From the NCBI RefSeq assembly GCF_010015445.1, contig NC_053133.1:28503661-28567660 (forward strand): DNA of 64,000 nucleotides. The letters are read 5' to 3'. A program made the translations under genes and the position numbers. The notes under the pieces were generated by a model. It did no database searches. It saw nothing but the letters and a program-made list of their open reading frames with translations, and was not told the DNA's origin. Below, piece by piece: positions 44,321-55,246 of this stretch. This DNA comes from Perca fluviatilis (lineage: Eukaryota > Chordata > Actinopteri > Perciformes > Percidae). Numbering within the stretch: position 1 is the stretch's first letter; every line of letters starts with the position of its first letter.

Positions 44321-44405
44321 AAACCCGTTAAGTTTCATATCTTAAATTTGTATTTTTATACATTTTATTTAATGCATCACTTAAATGAGTTATCAGTTCT
44401 CTTAC

Positions 44406-44552
44406 TTTGTGTCTGAGGGTCCAGGTTCAGTACTAAAGTATAGAGGCTGTCCTACGGACCGGTCACTCTTCATAGACTGACAGCCAGATACTACAGACTC
44501 TGCTCCGTCCTCCTCTTCCTCCAAATCACTCATCTTCTGATCTGAAGTCAGT
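44406..44552 (-). CDS. NLR first coding exon, copy D
   Basis: A 147-bp minus-strand exon with acceptor CCTCTCAG, ATG at 44533-44531 and donor GTAAGAG. The peptide has SVVSG and SDRSVG (R where the other copies have W). It is the 5'-most of the four in transcriptional order. The cassette pattern ends after it: its GT tract is replaced by a short CA-rich stretch near 44623. Confidence 0.75.
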
Positions 44553-44639
44553 CTGAGAGGTAAAACAGCAACACTGACTGGGAGCTCACAACACAAGAAT
44601 CAAGACAAACAAGTTTGTTACAAACACACACACAGACAC

Positions 44640-46300
44640 ACTCTCAGAATCTAAATTCCGAGTGTACAAGTCTAAAGATTCAGGTTGATAGTATTTATTT
44701 TTAAGTTTGTGTATTTGTAGCTAGCATTTATTTGTGTGTAGTTTGCACAATTTTCTTCCTATAAAAATTGTTATGTTATATTTTTGTCAGGTTGGTCTAT
44801 AGATGCTATCTACCAAGTTTCGTGCAGATTGGTTGCAAGGTCTAGGAGGAGATTAAAAAAGTAGGTTTATGATAAATCGCAATTTTTCGTGCATTAACGT
44901 CTATGCAGAAATGGGCATGGCCTATATCAGGAGATCTATCTATATTTCAGGAACGTCTTTCTGTCCGTCTGTCCGTCTGTCTGGGTGTTAAGCGCATATC
45001 TCTCGAACCGTTAGTCCGATGGATTTCAAACTTGACAGGTGTCTTGCTATGGACACGAGTAAGTGCAGTGCCAAGTTGGAAGTTGTTTGGATTAGAAATG
45101 CAAAAGATATCGTTAAATATATCGTTAAATATCTAGGTAAAAGAAGCACACATTGGCTTTTGCCGCTCTAGCCGCTGGGCACTCCACCTCTCACACTGAG
45201 TGAGCAGCACCAGATACAGAGAGACAGAGAGCAGCGCAGCTTCGGCAGCTAAAATGTGACATTCACCTCAGACCCACAAACATGTGCAAAGTAGCACTAA
45301 TTTGGACTGTCTTTGACTTTGAATAAACAAACGACAATTCCCGAATTTAAGGACGTTTCAGAATCCCACACATGCAAGGCACAACCACACAACAAGTGCA
45401 GACAGAGCGTGATCCCACTTATAGGCAGGCTATCTATCTTATAAAGTGAGACGTATCTGTATGTGTGTCTGTGTTTGGGTGGGGGGAAGGTTACCTGCAC
45501 ATCAGCGCCTCTGACTCTTTTCCTGCTATTGTATTAAATAACTGTGAGCTGACAGGACATAGTAGTAGTAGTGTTTAAATCCAAGAAATGCTGTGATTGG
45601 TGGATAGGATATGGAGCAGTGGACTGACAGTGACATAACCAATCACATTGTGACAGACGCTCCACTTAGCACCAGTTGAAATGTATAATTTTAAATGAAT
45701 GTAGCCTACTGGCAGTCTGGCACACGTAGGTGCTCAGTGGGTGCTCAGTATTTTCCGTGGGTGCCTATGTCTTCCTCTGATGTAGACGTAGCCTACACTA
45801 AGTCAATAGATAGTAGGCTACACATATTAAGTGGTTCAGGGTCCTTCTGTAAGTCATTTTGGGGTACACTTTGGTTTTGATAAATTCTACAAGCAGCAAC
45901 ACCACAGGCCAAGCAATCAGCCCGTTTTCAACAGGCACTGCACTAGTTCAGTTAAATTCAGGAAACACATGTATATGTGTATTTTTAATGTGCGATGTAC
46001 GGTTTGGGAGTTATAGGGCCAAACACGTTTTTTCTGCTATAGCGCCATCTAGAGGTGGAAGTGGGTCAATTGTTGCGCCTGAGGTCCTTGCAAGGATCTG
46101 GACCAGTCCTGAAAACGGCAACCCCCACCATGTACAGTTTAGGCTGTAGCTGGAGTTTAATCAACGGAAAAATAATCTTTAGAAAAACAACAGCCCTGCT
46201 GTGTGAACAGTGTTGTTTTTCTACCTCAGGCTGTAAGCCCTATTGATTATTTTTCCGTTGATTATAATCACAACCCAAGAATCAAGACAAACTAGTTTCA
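44640..46300. other. No gene recognised; repeat-like DNA
   Basis: About 1.6 kb with words of a multi-copy fish repeat (TCTCGAACCGTTAGTCCGAT near 45002; GTCCGTCTGTCCGTCTGTC near 44962), possibly Helitron-related. The frames at 45695-46246 have no recognisable motif. The end near 46237-46263 carries TTGATTATTTTTCCGTTGAT, an inverted match to the ATCAACGGAAAAATAAT-type word at 46160. Confidence 0.35.
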
Positions 46301-46311
46301 ACAGGACACAC

Positions 46312-46331
46312 AAACGCACACACACACACAC

Positions 46332-46363
<32 letters not shown>

Positions 46364-46392
46364 TCTCACTCACACACACACAGACAGACACA
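46312..46392. repeat. CA microsatellite
   Basis: (CA)n with ACTCTCACT and CAGA interruptions. It is preceded by AAGAATCAAGACAAACTAG (46275), the word that flanks each NLR first-exon copy. Confidence 0.95.
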
Positions 46393-46641
46393 CAGACAGA
46401 CAGACACAGCATACAATTAAATAAAACCATCCATCAGTTATCTTTAAATCTGTGTTTTCTGGGTCTACAGCAGGTTTAATGTGTATTATTATATATTAAT
46501 TATTCAGCCAATCAGCTCTTTGTGTCCAGATGAATCAAACTGTTGACTTCATTCTAACATTTCTTTCCTCTCCAGTCCACAGGGAGAAAACAGACGCAGA
46601 GACTTTGACAGTAAAATAATAAATGTTGGATTACCACTCAC

Positions 46642-46705
46642 CCTGCCTCAGCCTTCAGTTTCCTCCTCCTGGTCTCTTCTGGTCTCACTAAATGGAGTCT
46701 CACCT
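46642..46705 (-). other. Possible non-coding first exon of the NLR gene
   Basis: On the minus strand, sequence rich in GAGG/AACTGAAGGCTGAGG ends at a strong donor (GCAGG then GTGAGTGG at 46641-46634). It lies upstream of all four ATG exons, whose 19-nt leaders need an upstream exon. The upstream boundary and promoter are undefined. Confidence 0.3.
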
Positions 46706-47065
46706 GACTCACCTCTTTCTCTTATCATGTAACCTGATCTGCTCCTCCCCATCTTCACTGACTGGAAATAACCTGAGTTTATCAACATCAGCATCTAAAT
46801 GTTTTCCAGGTAAAAGGCTGTTTAGTAAATCTATCGCTGACATCACTATACGAGGGTGTGTGTGTGTTTGTCTAACTACTGCTGCTGGCGCGGCTGCCAC
46901 CAAATATATATACATATAACTGATTATATAATATTCTGCATTTAGACACAAAGTTTCACAAAGTTGGAACAAGTATTCAGATCCTTTACTTCAAGGTGAA
47001 GGTCAAGGTTACTTTATTATCCCCGAGGGGAAATTTGGGTTACAGCCAGCAGTAATAAATATATA

Positions 47066-47403
47066 CAGTACAGGCCAAAAGTTTGGAAAAACTTCCACTA
47101 ATTAACCCTGACAAAGCACACCTGTGAAGGTAAAACCATTTCAGGTGACTACCTCATGAAGCTCATTGAGAGAACACCAAGGTGTTCTCAAAAAAGGAGT
47201 TCTCAAAAAAAGCAAAGGGTGGCTACTTTGAGGAATCTAAAATATAAGACATGTTTTCAGTTATTTCACACTTTTTTGTTAAGTACATAATTCCATATGT
47301 GTTCATTCATAGTTTTGATGCCTTCAGTGAGAATCTACAATGTAAATAGTCATGAAAATAAAGAAACACATTGAATGAGGTGTGTCCAAACTATTGGCCT
47401 GTA

Positions 47404-47406
<3 letters not shown>
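47066..47406. mobile_element. Tc1/mariner-type MITE, internally deleted copy
   Basis: Same family as 19636-20168: ends CAGTACAGGCCAAAAG and GGCCTGTACTG, flanked by TA. Most of the left inverted repeat is missing (after GTTTGG it jumps to ACTTCCACTAATTAACCC). It runs into a (TA)n tract. Confidence 0.85.

Positions 47407-47472
<66 letters not shown>
47407..47472. repeat. TA microsatellite
   Basis: Pure (TA)n next to the TA target site of the MITE; likely expanded from it. Confidence 0.95.
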
Positions 47473-47474
<2 letters not shown>

Positions 47475-47499
47475 AAACACAACCACAGTACAACATAAT

Positions 47500-48990
47500 T
47501 GTACTGTGCCGGGATGTATGCCTTTTTAAAATCTATTATTTCTGCATCGTGGCAGACTATATCTACGCCCGGAGGGTAGCAGCATAAAGTCACCCCACAA
47601 GGGATGACTCGAATCAGCCAGGATGGCTCTCACCTTCTTCAAGGATCTGACCTTATACAGGTCATGTAGGCCATCTAACGGTGTGCCCGCAATTTTGCTG
47701 CACACCTTCACCATACCTTGCATTTGCTTTTTCTGTTTAATAGAAAGTGACATGTGCCAGCAGATACAAGTGAAAAGTAAGAACTGATTTAATAAAACAA
47801 GAGTAAAATAGTGTCGACATTGAAAACTGCGAAGCTTACGAAGAAAATTCATGCGCTGATGTGCTTTTTTACACACAGCATCAACCTGGTATTCAAAGCA
47901 CAGTTTACTGTCCATCACAGTCCCAAGATATTTGTATTGCTGCACTAATTCAACTGGTTGATTGTCCATTACAACCAGGGAAGTCTTCGGAAGAAGAAGA
48001 TTTATTTATTTTTATTTATTTTAGGACAATGCACATTAATCTACATTTCTGTAAATGCGCCAGTGTTAGCCAGTCGGCTAATTTTCAACTGTAGTCCTAG
48101 TTGCATGCATGTCTTTATGGTGGGAAGAAACCCACACAAGCACGGGGGAGAACATGCAAACTCCACACAGGAAGGCCTGGGACAACCTGGGTTTGAACCC
48201 AGAACCTTCTTGCTGCGAGGCAGAAGTGCTAACCACTGAGCCACCATGCTGCCTAATTGCCACATTAATTTAAAGAGGATTTAAAACCAATCCATAAAAT
48301 CATTGACTACATTGACACATTGTATTCAGAGTCATCACTGCTGAAGAGGGACACAATGACAGAATCAACCGCAAATTTGATAATGTGGCGTTCCTCATGA
48401 CTTTTGCATTCATTTATGTATAAAACAAATAAAAGAGGAGGAAGAACACAGCCCTGGGGGGACCCAGTAGAAGATAAAAGGGCATCTGATAAAACACTGT
48501 TCATTCTGACCCGTTGTGACCTCACTGTTAAAAAAATCCATCAGCCAGCAGATCAGTCCATTATCAGTGTTCTTCAATCTGTCTGCTAAGACATGGGGCT
48601 GAATACATTTAAAAGCGGAGGAGAAGTCAATAAATAGTAGATGAACAAGGGACTTGGCCCCCTCAAGATGTTTAAAAGCCATGTTTAGAAGTGTCCTTGT
48701 TGCGTCGTCCACACCTCTGCCCAACCTGTAGGCAAACTGGAGAGGGTCTAACTTATCCCATACAGTGTTCAAAAGGGCATCCTTCACTATCTTTTCAAAA
48801 ACTTTCATGACAAGAGATGTAAGTGCAACTCGTCTAAAGTCATTAAGGGTCTTAGGAGTTTGAATCTTAGGCACAGGAACAAGGGACCTTATGCAGCTTT
48901 TAGGACAACTGGAAGATGAAGCAGAAAATGTCTGCCAACTGGACAGCACAGTTCTTCAAAACCCGATCCCCAATCCCATCGGTACCTGTT
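47500..48990 (-). pseudogene. Rex1-type LINE ORF2 (RT and C-terminus), interrupted
   Basis: Minus-strand order: VPVPKIQTPKTLNDFR and TSLVMKVFEKIV (48840-48900), DPLQFAYRLGRGVDDA, LLFIDFSSAFKCIQPH (first catalytic aspartate), SSTGSPQGCVLPPLLFVLYIN, then FAVDSVIV where FADDS is expected, then, after the SINE, QPVELVQQYKYLGTVMD and the C-terminal LLPSGRRYSLPRCRNNRF. Frameshifts separate 48410-48949 from 48307-48525. The catalytic FxDD box has lost its first aspartate, so the enzyme would be dead even without the SINE and frameshifts. The start is cut near 48985. Confidence 0.75.
47998..48256 (-). mobile_element. tRNA-derived SINE (V-SINE-like) inserted in the LINE
   Basis: On the minus strand it starts GGCAGCATGGTGGCTCAGTG, containing a Pol III A box (TGGCTCAGTGG) and, ~40 nt later, a B box (GGTTCAAACCC). 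A body with TTTGCATGTTCTCCC follows, and a tail TGCATTGTCCTAAAATAAATAAA. This is the canonical fish tRNA-SINE with an L2-like tail. It splits the LINE between the YADD-box region and the thumb. Confidence 0.85.
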
Positions 48991-49900
48991 ACGCAAGAAA
49001 AAGTTGCGTGAAGCAGGGTGAAATTTGCGGTCGCAACATTCCTCGCAAAAGTCGGGATTTATAAAGAATTTCCATGCGTAAAAATATGCCCAGATTTCCG
49101 CAACCTTTTGACCATTCGTGTGATCATGCGTAAAGCTCCGAAGGTTTTGTAGACCGATGGTATGCCCGTTTTCCTAAATCCAACCCAGTTTTTGTTTTCC
49201 TGAACCCAACCATCCCGTTCTTCCAAGCCGAACCAGAGCCAGTTTCACCTGTTCTGATTAAGTTCTAAGAAATAAGCTATAAATAATGATCAAAAATCTT
49301 GTTTCTATTTTGATTAAATTGTATTTCCTTGTTTTCTCAAAAATTGTATTTCCTTGTTTTCTCAAAAAAACGAAAATGATCATAAATGTGATCTCACAGG
49401 GGTAAATGGCAAATATGAACCATAAATGATGTAAATATGATTGGTAACTGAGCTAAATCTGTTAAGTATTAAGGCTGTGTAATAAAAATATGAACACCAC
49501 CCAAGGGTTACGGCTTCCAAACAGGATTTTGTTTCGATGTTCTACCTCTGTTACGAGCACATCGATCTCACAATCACTGAATCGTGTTTTTTCCCCCATG
49601 TTTCTATTTCATTATTGGTGATCAAGGGCTCCTTTCAAGGCTGGAATATTCATTCATTGATTGATTAACATGGACCTTATTAGGACAAATATGGGACAAC
49701 CTTGGGAGGAGCGTGAGGCTCGTGCAGGACCGCATAAGGTAACGCACGTCCGTATTTATAACGAGAAGAGTGCGTACCGGTGTGCGCCACAAGGTGTTAT
49801 AAATCAGAATTTAGTTTTTGCGTAAGAAAATTCGGACTATTTTGCGGCCGAAATCTTTCAGAATAGAATCTACGCACAGTTTTATAAATGAGGCCCCTGG
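48985..49900. mobile_element. Degenerate Harbinger-like MITE candidate
   Basis: The right end TTTATAAATGAGGCCCC (to 49896) and repeated CG words (CGTAAAAATATGCC, TTTGCGTAAGAAAATTC, TTATAAATCAGAA) are typical of a fish Harbinger-type non-autonomous family with GGGGCCTCATTTATAA ends. The left end is not clear. It separates the LINE at 48985 from unrelated DNA. No protein was seen. Confidence 0.4.
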
Positions 49901-50635
49901 ACTTTTCCTTTCTTTGACACGACGGAAGAGTTTCGAGACCATGAATTTATCAATGGGCACAACACAATACAGCTACTCTCACACACTGCTGCTGCGTGTC
50001 ACCATGTGCGTTGCCACGACCAGCGCCATCCAGGTTATTATAGTAAACTCTTTTTTTAAATTTTTTGTTTTTAAGTTTTTTTTTATTGCTCACACACTGA
50101 AATCAAAAGTATTACACAATTATCTAAACCTTACACTCAAGGGGCAACACATTGGCCCAGATGTGCACCACTATAATATATATAGTATATAATAGATCCC
50201 AACTTGCTCTGACGTCATGCACACGTGGGCAACAATAGTCTCACGACATCAAGGCGGCCGCAGGTTTGAGAGCAGGCAGCGCAGTTGCTTTTCACCGACT
50301 GCAAGAGCCAGGCGGACCCAGTGCATGCTGGGAAACACCGGCCTCTCAGCTGATCTAACAGCTGATTGGTTCAGAATCGACTCAACATGATGACGTTTTA
50401 TATAAACCTTTTATTGATTTTGAATTGGAGGGATTTTAACTATTTGTCTCATTTTAAAGGCTTATTCTGGACACGTGTTGCTGATAGTGACGTTTAGATG
50501 TCAGAGGGACTAAATCTGTTCAGATTACGGATCATCTACAGTCTGTAGTTTATTAACATCAGCAACAGATCCTATGTAGAGCATTATGACAGCTACTCTG
50601 TCATAATAAAACAACTGGAGACTGTGTAAAAGTCG
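49901..50635. other. No gene recognised
   Basis: Mixed unique-looking sequence. The frame at 49818-50192 and the T-rich part at 50040-50090 give no known protein. Confidence 0.4.
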
Positions 50636-51666
50636 ATATTCATACTTTGCACGTGACGTCACAACTACTGGCTGGCGGGCAAGAACATCATTCTATAATG
50701 TTTATTTGTTAGAGGAGTGAATTTGCTCAAGAAACAATTTGTTGGCTGAAAGCCTACTGTGAAATTTAACACAGGTGTCAGCAAAAGACTGGTTAAAACG
50801 AGACAGATAAGAAGAGGCCATGCAACAAAATATACATTGTAACGCTGGTTGCACAGATTATGCAGAAGCAGACCGCTACTATTGACTGACACACACACAC
50901 ACACACACAAGTTAAAATCATACGCTGGACGCTTTATTAGTCTTTCTACATGGGTTTAGTTTTATTTCGGTTATGTAATCGCTGACACCCAGGACAATTT
51001 CATAGTGGTTGGTGTAAACCGGGATATTTTAGCGTCCCGACAGAGCTTTTGTCGGGACTCGGTACTGTCCCCGGTCAAACCGGGACATCTGGTCACCCTA
51101 CATGATACATGGCCTAGTGTTGGCAGAAGGTTTAAAAAAAACTACTTATCAAGCTGTCATTCGCCGGCAGGCAGGGTGTAGTATTCAGATGAAGACTTCA
51201 TCACACGACGGAACAGATTAGCAAACGTTAGCAGTAGATAGCTAACTAGTAACACTCACCTTTGCTTTGATTATGAAGATATTCCTGTTTTTCACCTGCC
51301 ATACGACACCGTTGTTAACCCATCCACTCTTGAAAAAAGAAAAGATAGCTATCTGTACTTTTGTAGGCTTTCATTTTTTGTGCGGTGTAAGGTGACGGAT
51401 TCTCTATAAGATAGATGTAAATATCTCCAAACTCCAAGTCTGGGAGAGACTTTGCCAGCTTCAAAGCAATGAAAACATCAGCGGGTGCTGTGTATGGATC
51501 ACAACTTCTGAGTGACATATGATGTGTCTAAATAGTTGATTGATTGTAGTATTAGAAATCTGCAAGGCTGCAATTCCCGTGGCTGGCCACTGTTCATCGC
51601 CATCCTATCGCCGTTTCTTGCCCGCCAGGTATCCATGGTAATGACGTCACTGCAAAGTATGAATAT
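50636..51666. mobile_element. Unclassified TIR element (1.03 kb)
   Basis: The ends ATATTCATACTTTGCACGTG and (as reverse complement) ATATTCATACTTTGCAGTGA form terminal inverted repeats that continue with GACGTCAC and GGCGGGCAAGAA. AT is duplicated at both edges if the element starts one dinucleotide in, which would suit a 2-bp target-site superfamily such as ISL2EU, but this is unproven. It contains a separate CCCGGTCAAACCGGGACA-type repeat end near 51070-51090 and a short CA tract (50889-50909). No transposase frame. Confidence 0.6.
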
Positions 51667-51937
51667 GTCTGATAACATTTTATCAAATCAGAATCAGACC
51701 TAACAGGATGTGAGTTTTACTGTTACTTCCTGTTCAGCCTGAAGGCTGCAGGAATCTTCTGGAAACTGTCCGACATGAGAGCATATTTTTGTTGTTGTTG
51801 TTGTAATTCTCCATGTTGACATGTTGACTGATTTGAGTATATGGAGAGAAATGAATAATATTTTCCTCAGTCTGCAGCATTGGTCTTGTGTAGAGTTTGG
51901 TGAACTTATTGTATATTTGCACTTTCTCTGTGTACTT

Positions 51938-52040
51938 TGTGGTGGCAAATTTTATTTTAAACATTATTGTCTTAATGATTGTTTTAATATTCTACAAAAA
52001 TATTAAATTTGTTCATGTGTAGACTTAAAGGCACCAGTGA
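51938..52040 (+). mobile_element. Inverted partial LTR
   Basis: Starts TGTGGTGGCAAATTTTATTT, the same sequence (in opposite orientation) as the start of the LTR that ends at 52734. Similarity continues to about TTCATGTGTAGA and fades. It is a second, diverged LTR piece facing the other one. Confidence 0.5.
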
Positions 52041-52142
52041 GAGAGCTGGCCTCGTAGACTGTGAGCTTAGCAGAAGTTATTTTCGCTAAAGAATTTCAGC
52101 TCCTCATTTGTTTATTTTTAAGCAGATAAAGTGAAGAAGGCT

Positions 52143-52734
52143 TGTGGTGGAAGTTTTCCTTGAAAGCAGCAGCGTTTAGAAATATCAATGATCAAAATGA
52201 AAACGAATAACGACTGTTTGACAATTAAACCAAAGTTTGGTCTTTGAGTATTTATTTACTTTTGCAAATGGAGAAAATACAGTTTCACAAGTACCGCAGC
52301 ACGTCTGAAAAAGTCTTCCTCACTAGAAATCTAAAAATCAAAACATCTTATAGTGAAGAGACTCCCCCTCTCCAAATATCTTTAGCATGCTGGCACTTTT
52401 CTAAAAAATACCATAGACAGTCAGATGATTTTACAACCTTCCATTCTGCTCCTGTGTCTCCTACATTAGACTAAACAACAGTTTTATCTCAGGAGACAGA
52501 AACCTACGTAGTTCTGTCGTAAACAGTCATCGGCCTTCTCCACTTCTTTCTAAGCAAAAGACAACAATGTGAGAAGGTTCAGGCTAGTAGAACTAAATAA
52601 CTCTCTAGGCTATAGTTGACGGTTGCCAACTATTTCACTTGGAGCCTTTTGAATCTACACATGAAGAAGCTAAATCTTGTGGCGTTATAAAACAATCATT
52701 AAACGAAATGGTTAAAATAAAATTTGCCACCACA
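52143..52734 (-). mobile_element. Solo-like 3' LTR of an LTR retroelement
   Basis: A 592-bp minus-strand unit beginning TGTGGTGG and ending CCACCACA, the perfect 8-bp inverted TG...CA termini of a long terminal repeat. An AATAAA-type signal lies about 100 nt before its end (near 52250) and a purine run (CAAAAGGG) lies just upstream of its start, as for a polypurine tract. No second full LTR was found in the window. Confidence 0.6.
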
Positions 52735-53670
52735 GTTCACCCTTTTGATTACAAAATAATCACACAAAATAAATGTTACTTTTAAAGATTCAAACCGTAT
52801 TATAGAATTAATCCCATAACCAAATTTTACTTCTTAATATTCAGAAAGACGGAATACGTCAGAAGGCTCAATCATATTTACCATAAGAATGAAGAACTCT
52901 TTTTCTTGATTCTCTTTTTCTTGATTAGGGTAACGACATAGCACAAAAAACAAATCTGAAGACCAAACATCTGCTAATCTGCTAAAAACCCTGGACCTGA
53001 ATGTCACTGGTTAATGTCACATCAGTCTAGTGCCTTATGATTTGTGTAAAGAATGTGTTATGTATTTAAACATTAAAATAACCTGGTGTGAAGTGTGAAC
53101 ATTTACTAATTTCATGTCTACCCATGCGTATGTAAAGTTCAAATTCATTGACAACCCATGGTTAAACCCCAAGTACTGCAAACCCATATTGCGAAGTCAA
53201 ATTTTCCATAAAGCTGATAATTAAATTATCCAATGTCATCAAATGCTTCCCTCCTTTGGTTATTTTAATATAAATCAATTGAAACACGCTCAGTGCAATT
53301 ATCAAAGCTCTCACAGAGTGAAAGTTGAGAAGAATCAGAATAAGACTGACCCCTCCTTGTCTCTAACATCATTAAGTTATTCTATGTGTGTAGTTTCACT
53401 GGAAACAGCTTATTTCTGTGAGTGAAGAAATAGTGAACAAACATAACAAAAATCATTCTAACTTACATCACACATACATTTCTTAACTAAAACCAAGTCA
53501 TACATTAGTAGAAAATGTATCTATTAGATAATCTTTCAAAAGTCTTAGTCAAATGTGGTGTCCGTGTGTCGTCAATGTGGAAAGTGAAATTACCTCAATG
53601 TAATAAAAGATCCACAAGGAATTTTTCCTAGGTTATAAAGCACACAACAAAATGGCCTAGGTCTTTATAC
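52735..53670. other. Internal or flanking sequence of the LTR element; no frame
   Basis: Lies between the putative LTR and the membrane-protein-like frames. It is AT-rich with many stops on both strands. Confidence 0.35.
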
Positions 53671-54278
53671 TTAACTTTGTTCAATATTAACAATATTGCT
53701 GTTTAGGAATAATTTACTTTCTTTCATCAATAATCTATCAGTTAGATTTGTGTAGTCATGAGGAACCACATAAGGTACAAAACCCTTAATTAGCCCCAAT
53801 TTAGTAGCATTCGTATGCCAAACATCCCAATGCCTATTATCGGAACATAAGAGTGGACGTAAGTTAATCATTACAGTAATATTAGCTCTGTACTAGTACT
53901 TATTGTATTCCAACCACCATTTTCTCCTTGACATGGAAAGTAGTGAACGCATCACTCGTCTTTCTCTCCATGTTCTTCACTATTGTTCCTAGAGTGTTTT
54001 TGTATGCAAATATTGGGAGAAATGGTTACACGTGATTTATCATACTTTTCCCTCATCAAAAATAAAATGCAAAAACCATAAATGCAATAGAAAATCATAA
54101 ATGCAGTAATGAAGAATAAACACACTACAAATGTGGAAACCCCCCATGTTCTTCTTGAAGGGTACCTGTTGCAGTCCCTTCTGTCCATCTGCTCCATGTG
54201 TGTGCGTATCACAGCACTCTGCTCCTGTGTGTGTGTTTGTGCCAGAGCACACTGCTCTGAGTCACAGAGGAATGTCAA
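53671..54278 (-). pseudogene. Decayed membrane-protein frames upstream of the LTR (possible envelope-like remnant)
   Basis: Minus-strand frame 54278-53952 (108 aa) has a polar N-terminal half and one strong hydrophobic segment of about 26 residues in the middle (starting FVVCLFFITAF), then a polar tail. Frame 53871-53671 (66 aa) follows in another frame with two N-linked glycosylation sequons (NAT, NLT). A membrane protein just upstream of a 3' LTR on the same strand would fit an old retroviral envelope gene, but I recognise no diagnostic motif. It is broken by stops and cannot make a full protein. Confidence 0.3.
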
Positions 54279-54299
54279 CAGTTCCTCAGTGTAAAGAAA

Positions 54300-55245
54300 A
54301 CAAAGAATGTGAGAGAGAGAGGTGGTGTGTCCTCTACAATTGTGAAGTGTATTCTGCTGTCTTCTGAAATTATTTCAAACAGCAGGCTACAATACTAATA
54401 TGTAGCTTCTGGTTTTTCCTCCTTGGAAAAACTTCTTGTTTTTCTCCTCTCTCAATGTGTTGCAATCAGTGAGAAAAACTCCAGTTTTCCCCGATTGATT
54501 TCAGAGATAGCACAGAAACGCCGTCTGTCAGGCTGATCTCTGAATCGATTTCCCTCGTAGGTGACTCAGCAGAGGATCTGCTCGTCACTTGTTGCAGGTT
54601 GTAGAAAAACCTGTCCTCCTCTCCTCCGGATCCTTTTGTAGTGATGCGTGTATCCAGGTGACTCTCCCTCTGCCTCGTGTGTCACTGGAAGGATCTCGAT
54701 GGTTTCTGCCGTCTATTTGCCAATCCTTCCTCCTGAAGTTGTTATCACCACAGAATCCCCATGCTTGACACCTGGATTCTCACGGCCAAAAGAGCAGAAG
54801 AAAATTCTCACGCAATAACCTAACCTAACCTATCATTTCCCTTATACTGCCGTGGAAGAAATAGGTGGGGTTTTTTTATGGGCCTCTCCCTACCGAGTAA
54901 AGAAATCTTTTAGAGCAAAATTCTTTAGAGCAGGTCAGAATCAAGAAAGAAGATATTATTGCATCCCCTTACACTACTGTGTCAATCAGGGGGTAGATGA
55001 TCCTTTTGATTACAGTTGAACTATCAATTTTGTCAATTTTGTTCTCACCTAAGCAGATTTTTTCTTTAAATGTACAATTGTTAACTATTCTATCACTTTT
55101 GTTATTCAAGATCTTTTAAACTGGAGCTACAGTGATGTCACAACAAATGTTTCAAACGTCTTTAGAAAAATTATTTAACACTAGAATTATTGCCCTTGCT
55201 ACTTTTCCCTTATTCTTTATTAAACCCCTTATTTATCATTGCTAC
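54300..55245. other. No supported gene
   Basis: On the minus strand this would be upstream of the membrane-protein frames. Short open stretches exist (for example near 54600-54790) but carry no recognisable retroviral motif. The Rex3-like LINE tail begins at 55247. Confidence 0.35.
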
Positions 55246-55246
55246 T

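Noticed and set aside
48185..48256. A tRNA gene suggested by A and B boxes
   Set aside because: The A/B boxes belong to a SINE head followed by a SINE body and tail; it does not fold as a mature tRNA with a CCA-compatible acceptor stem that I can support.
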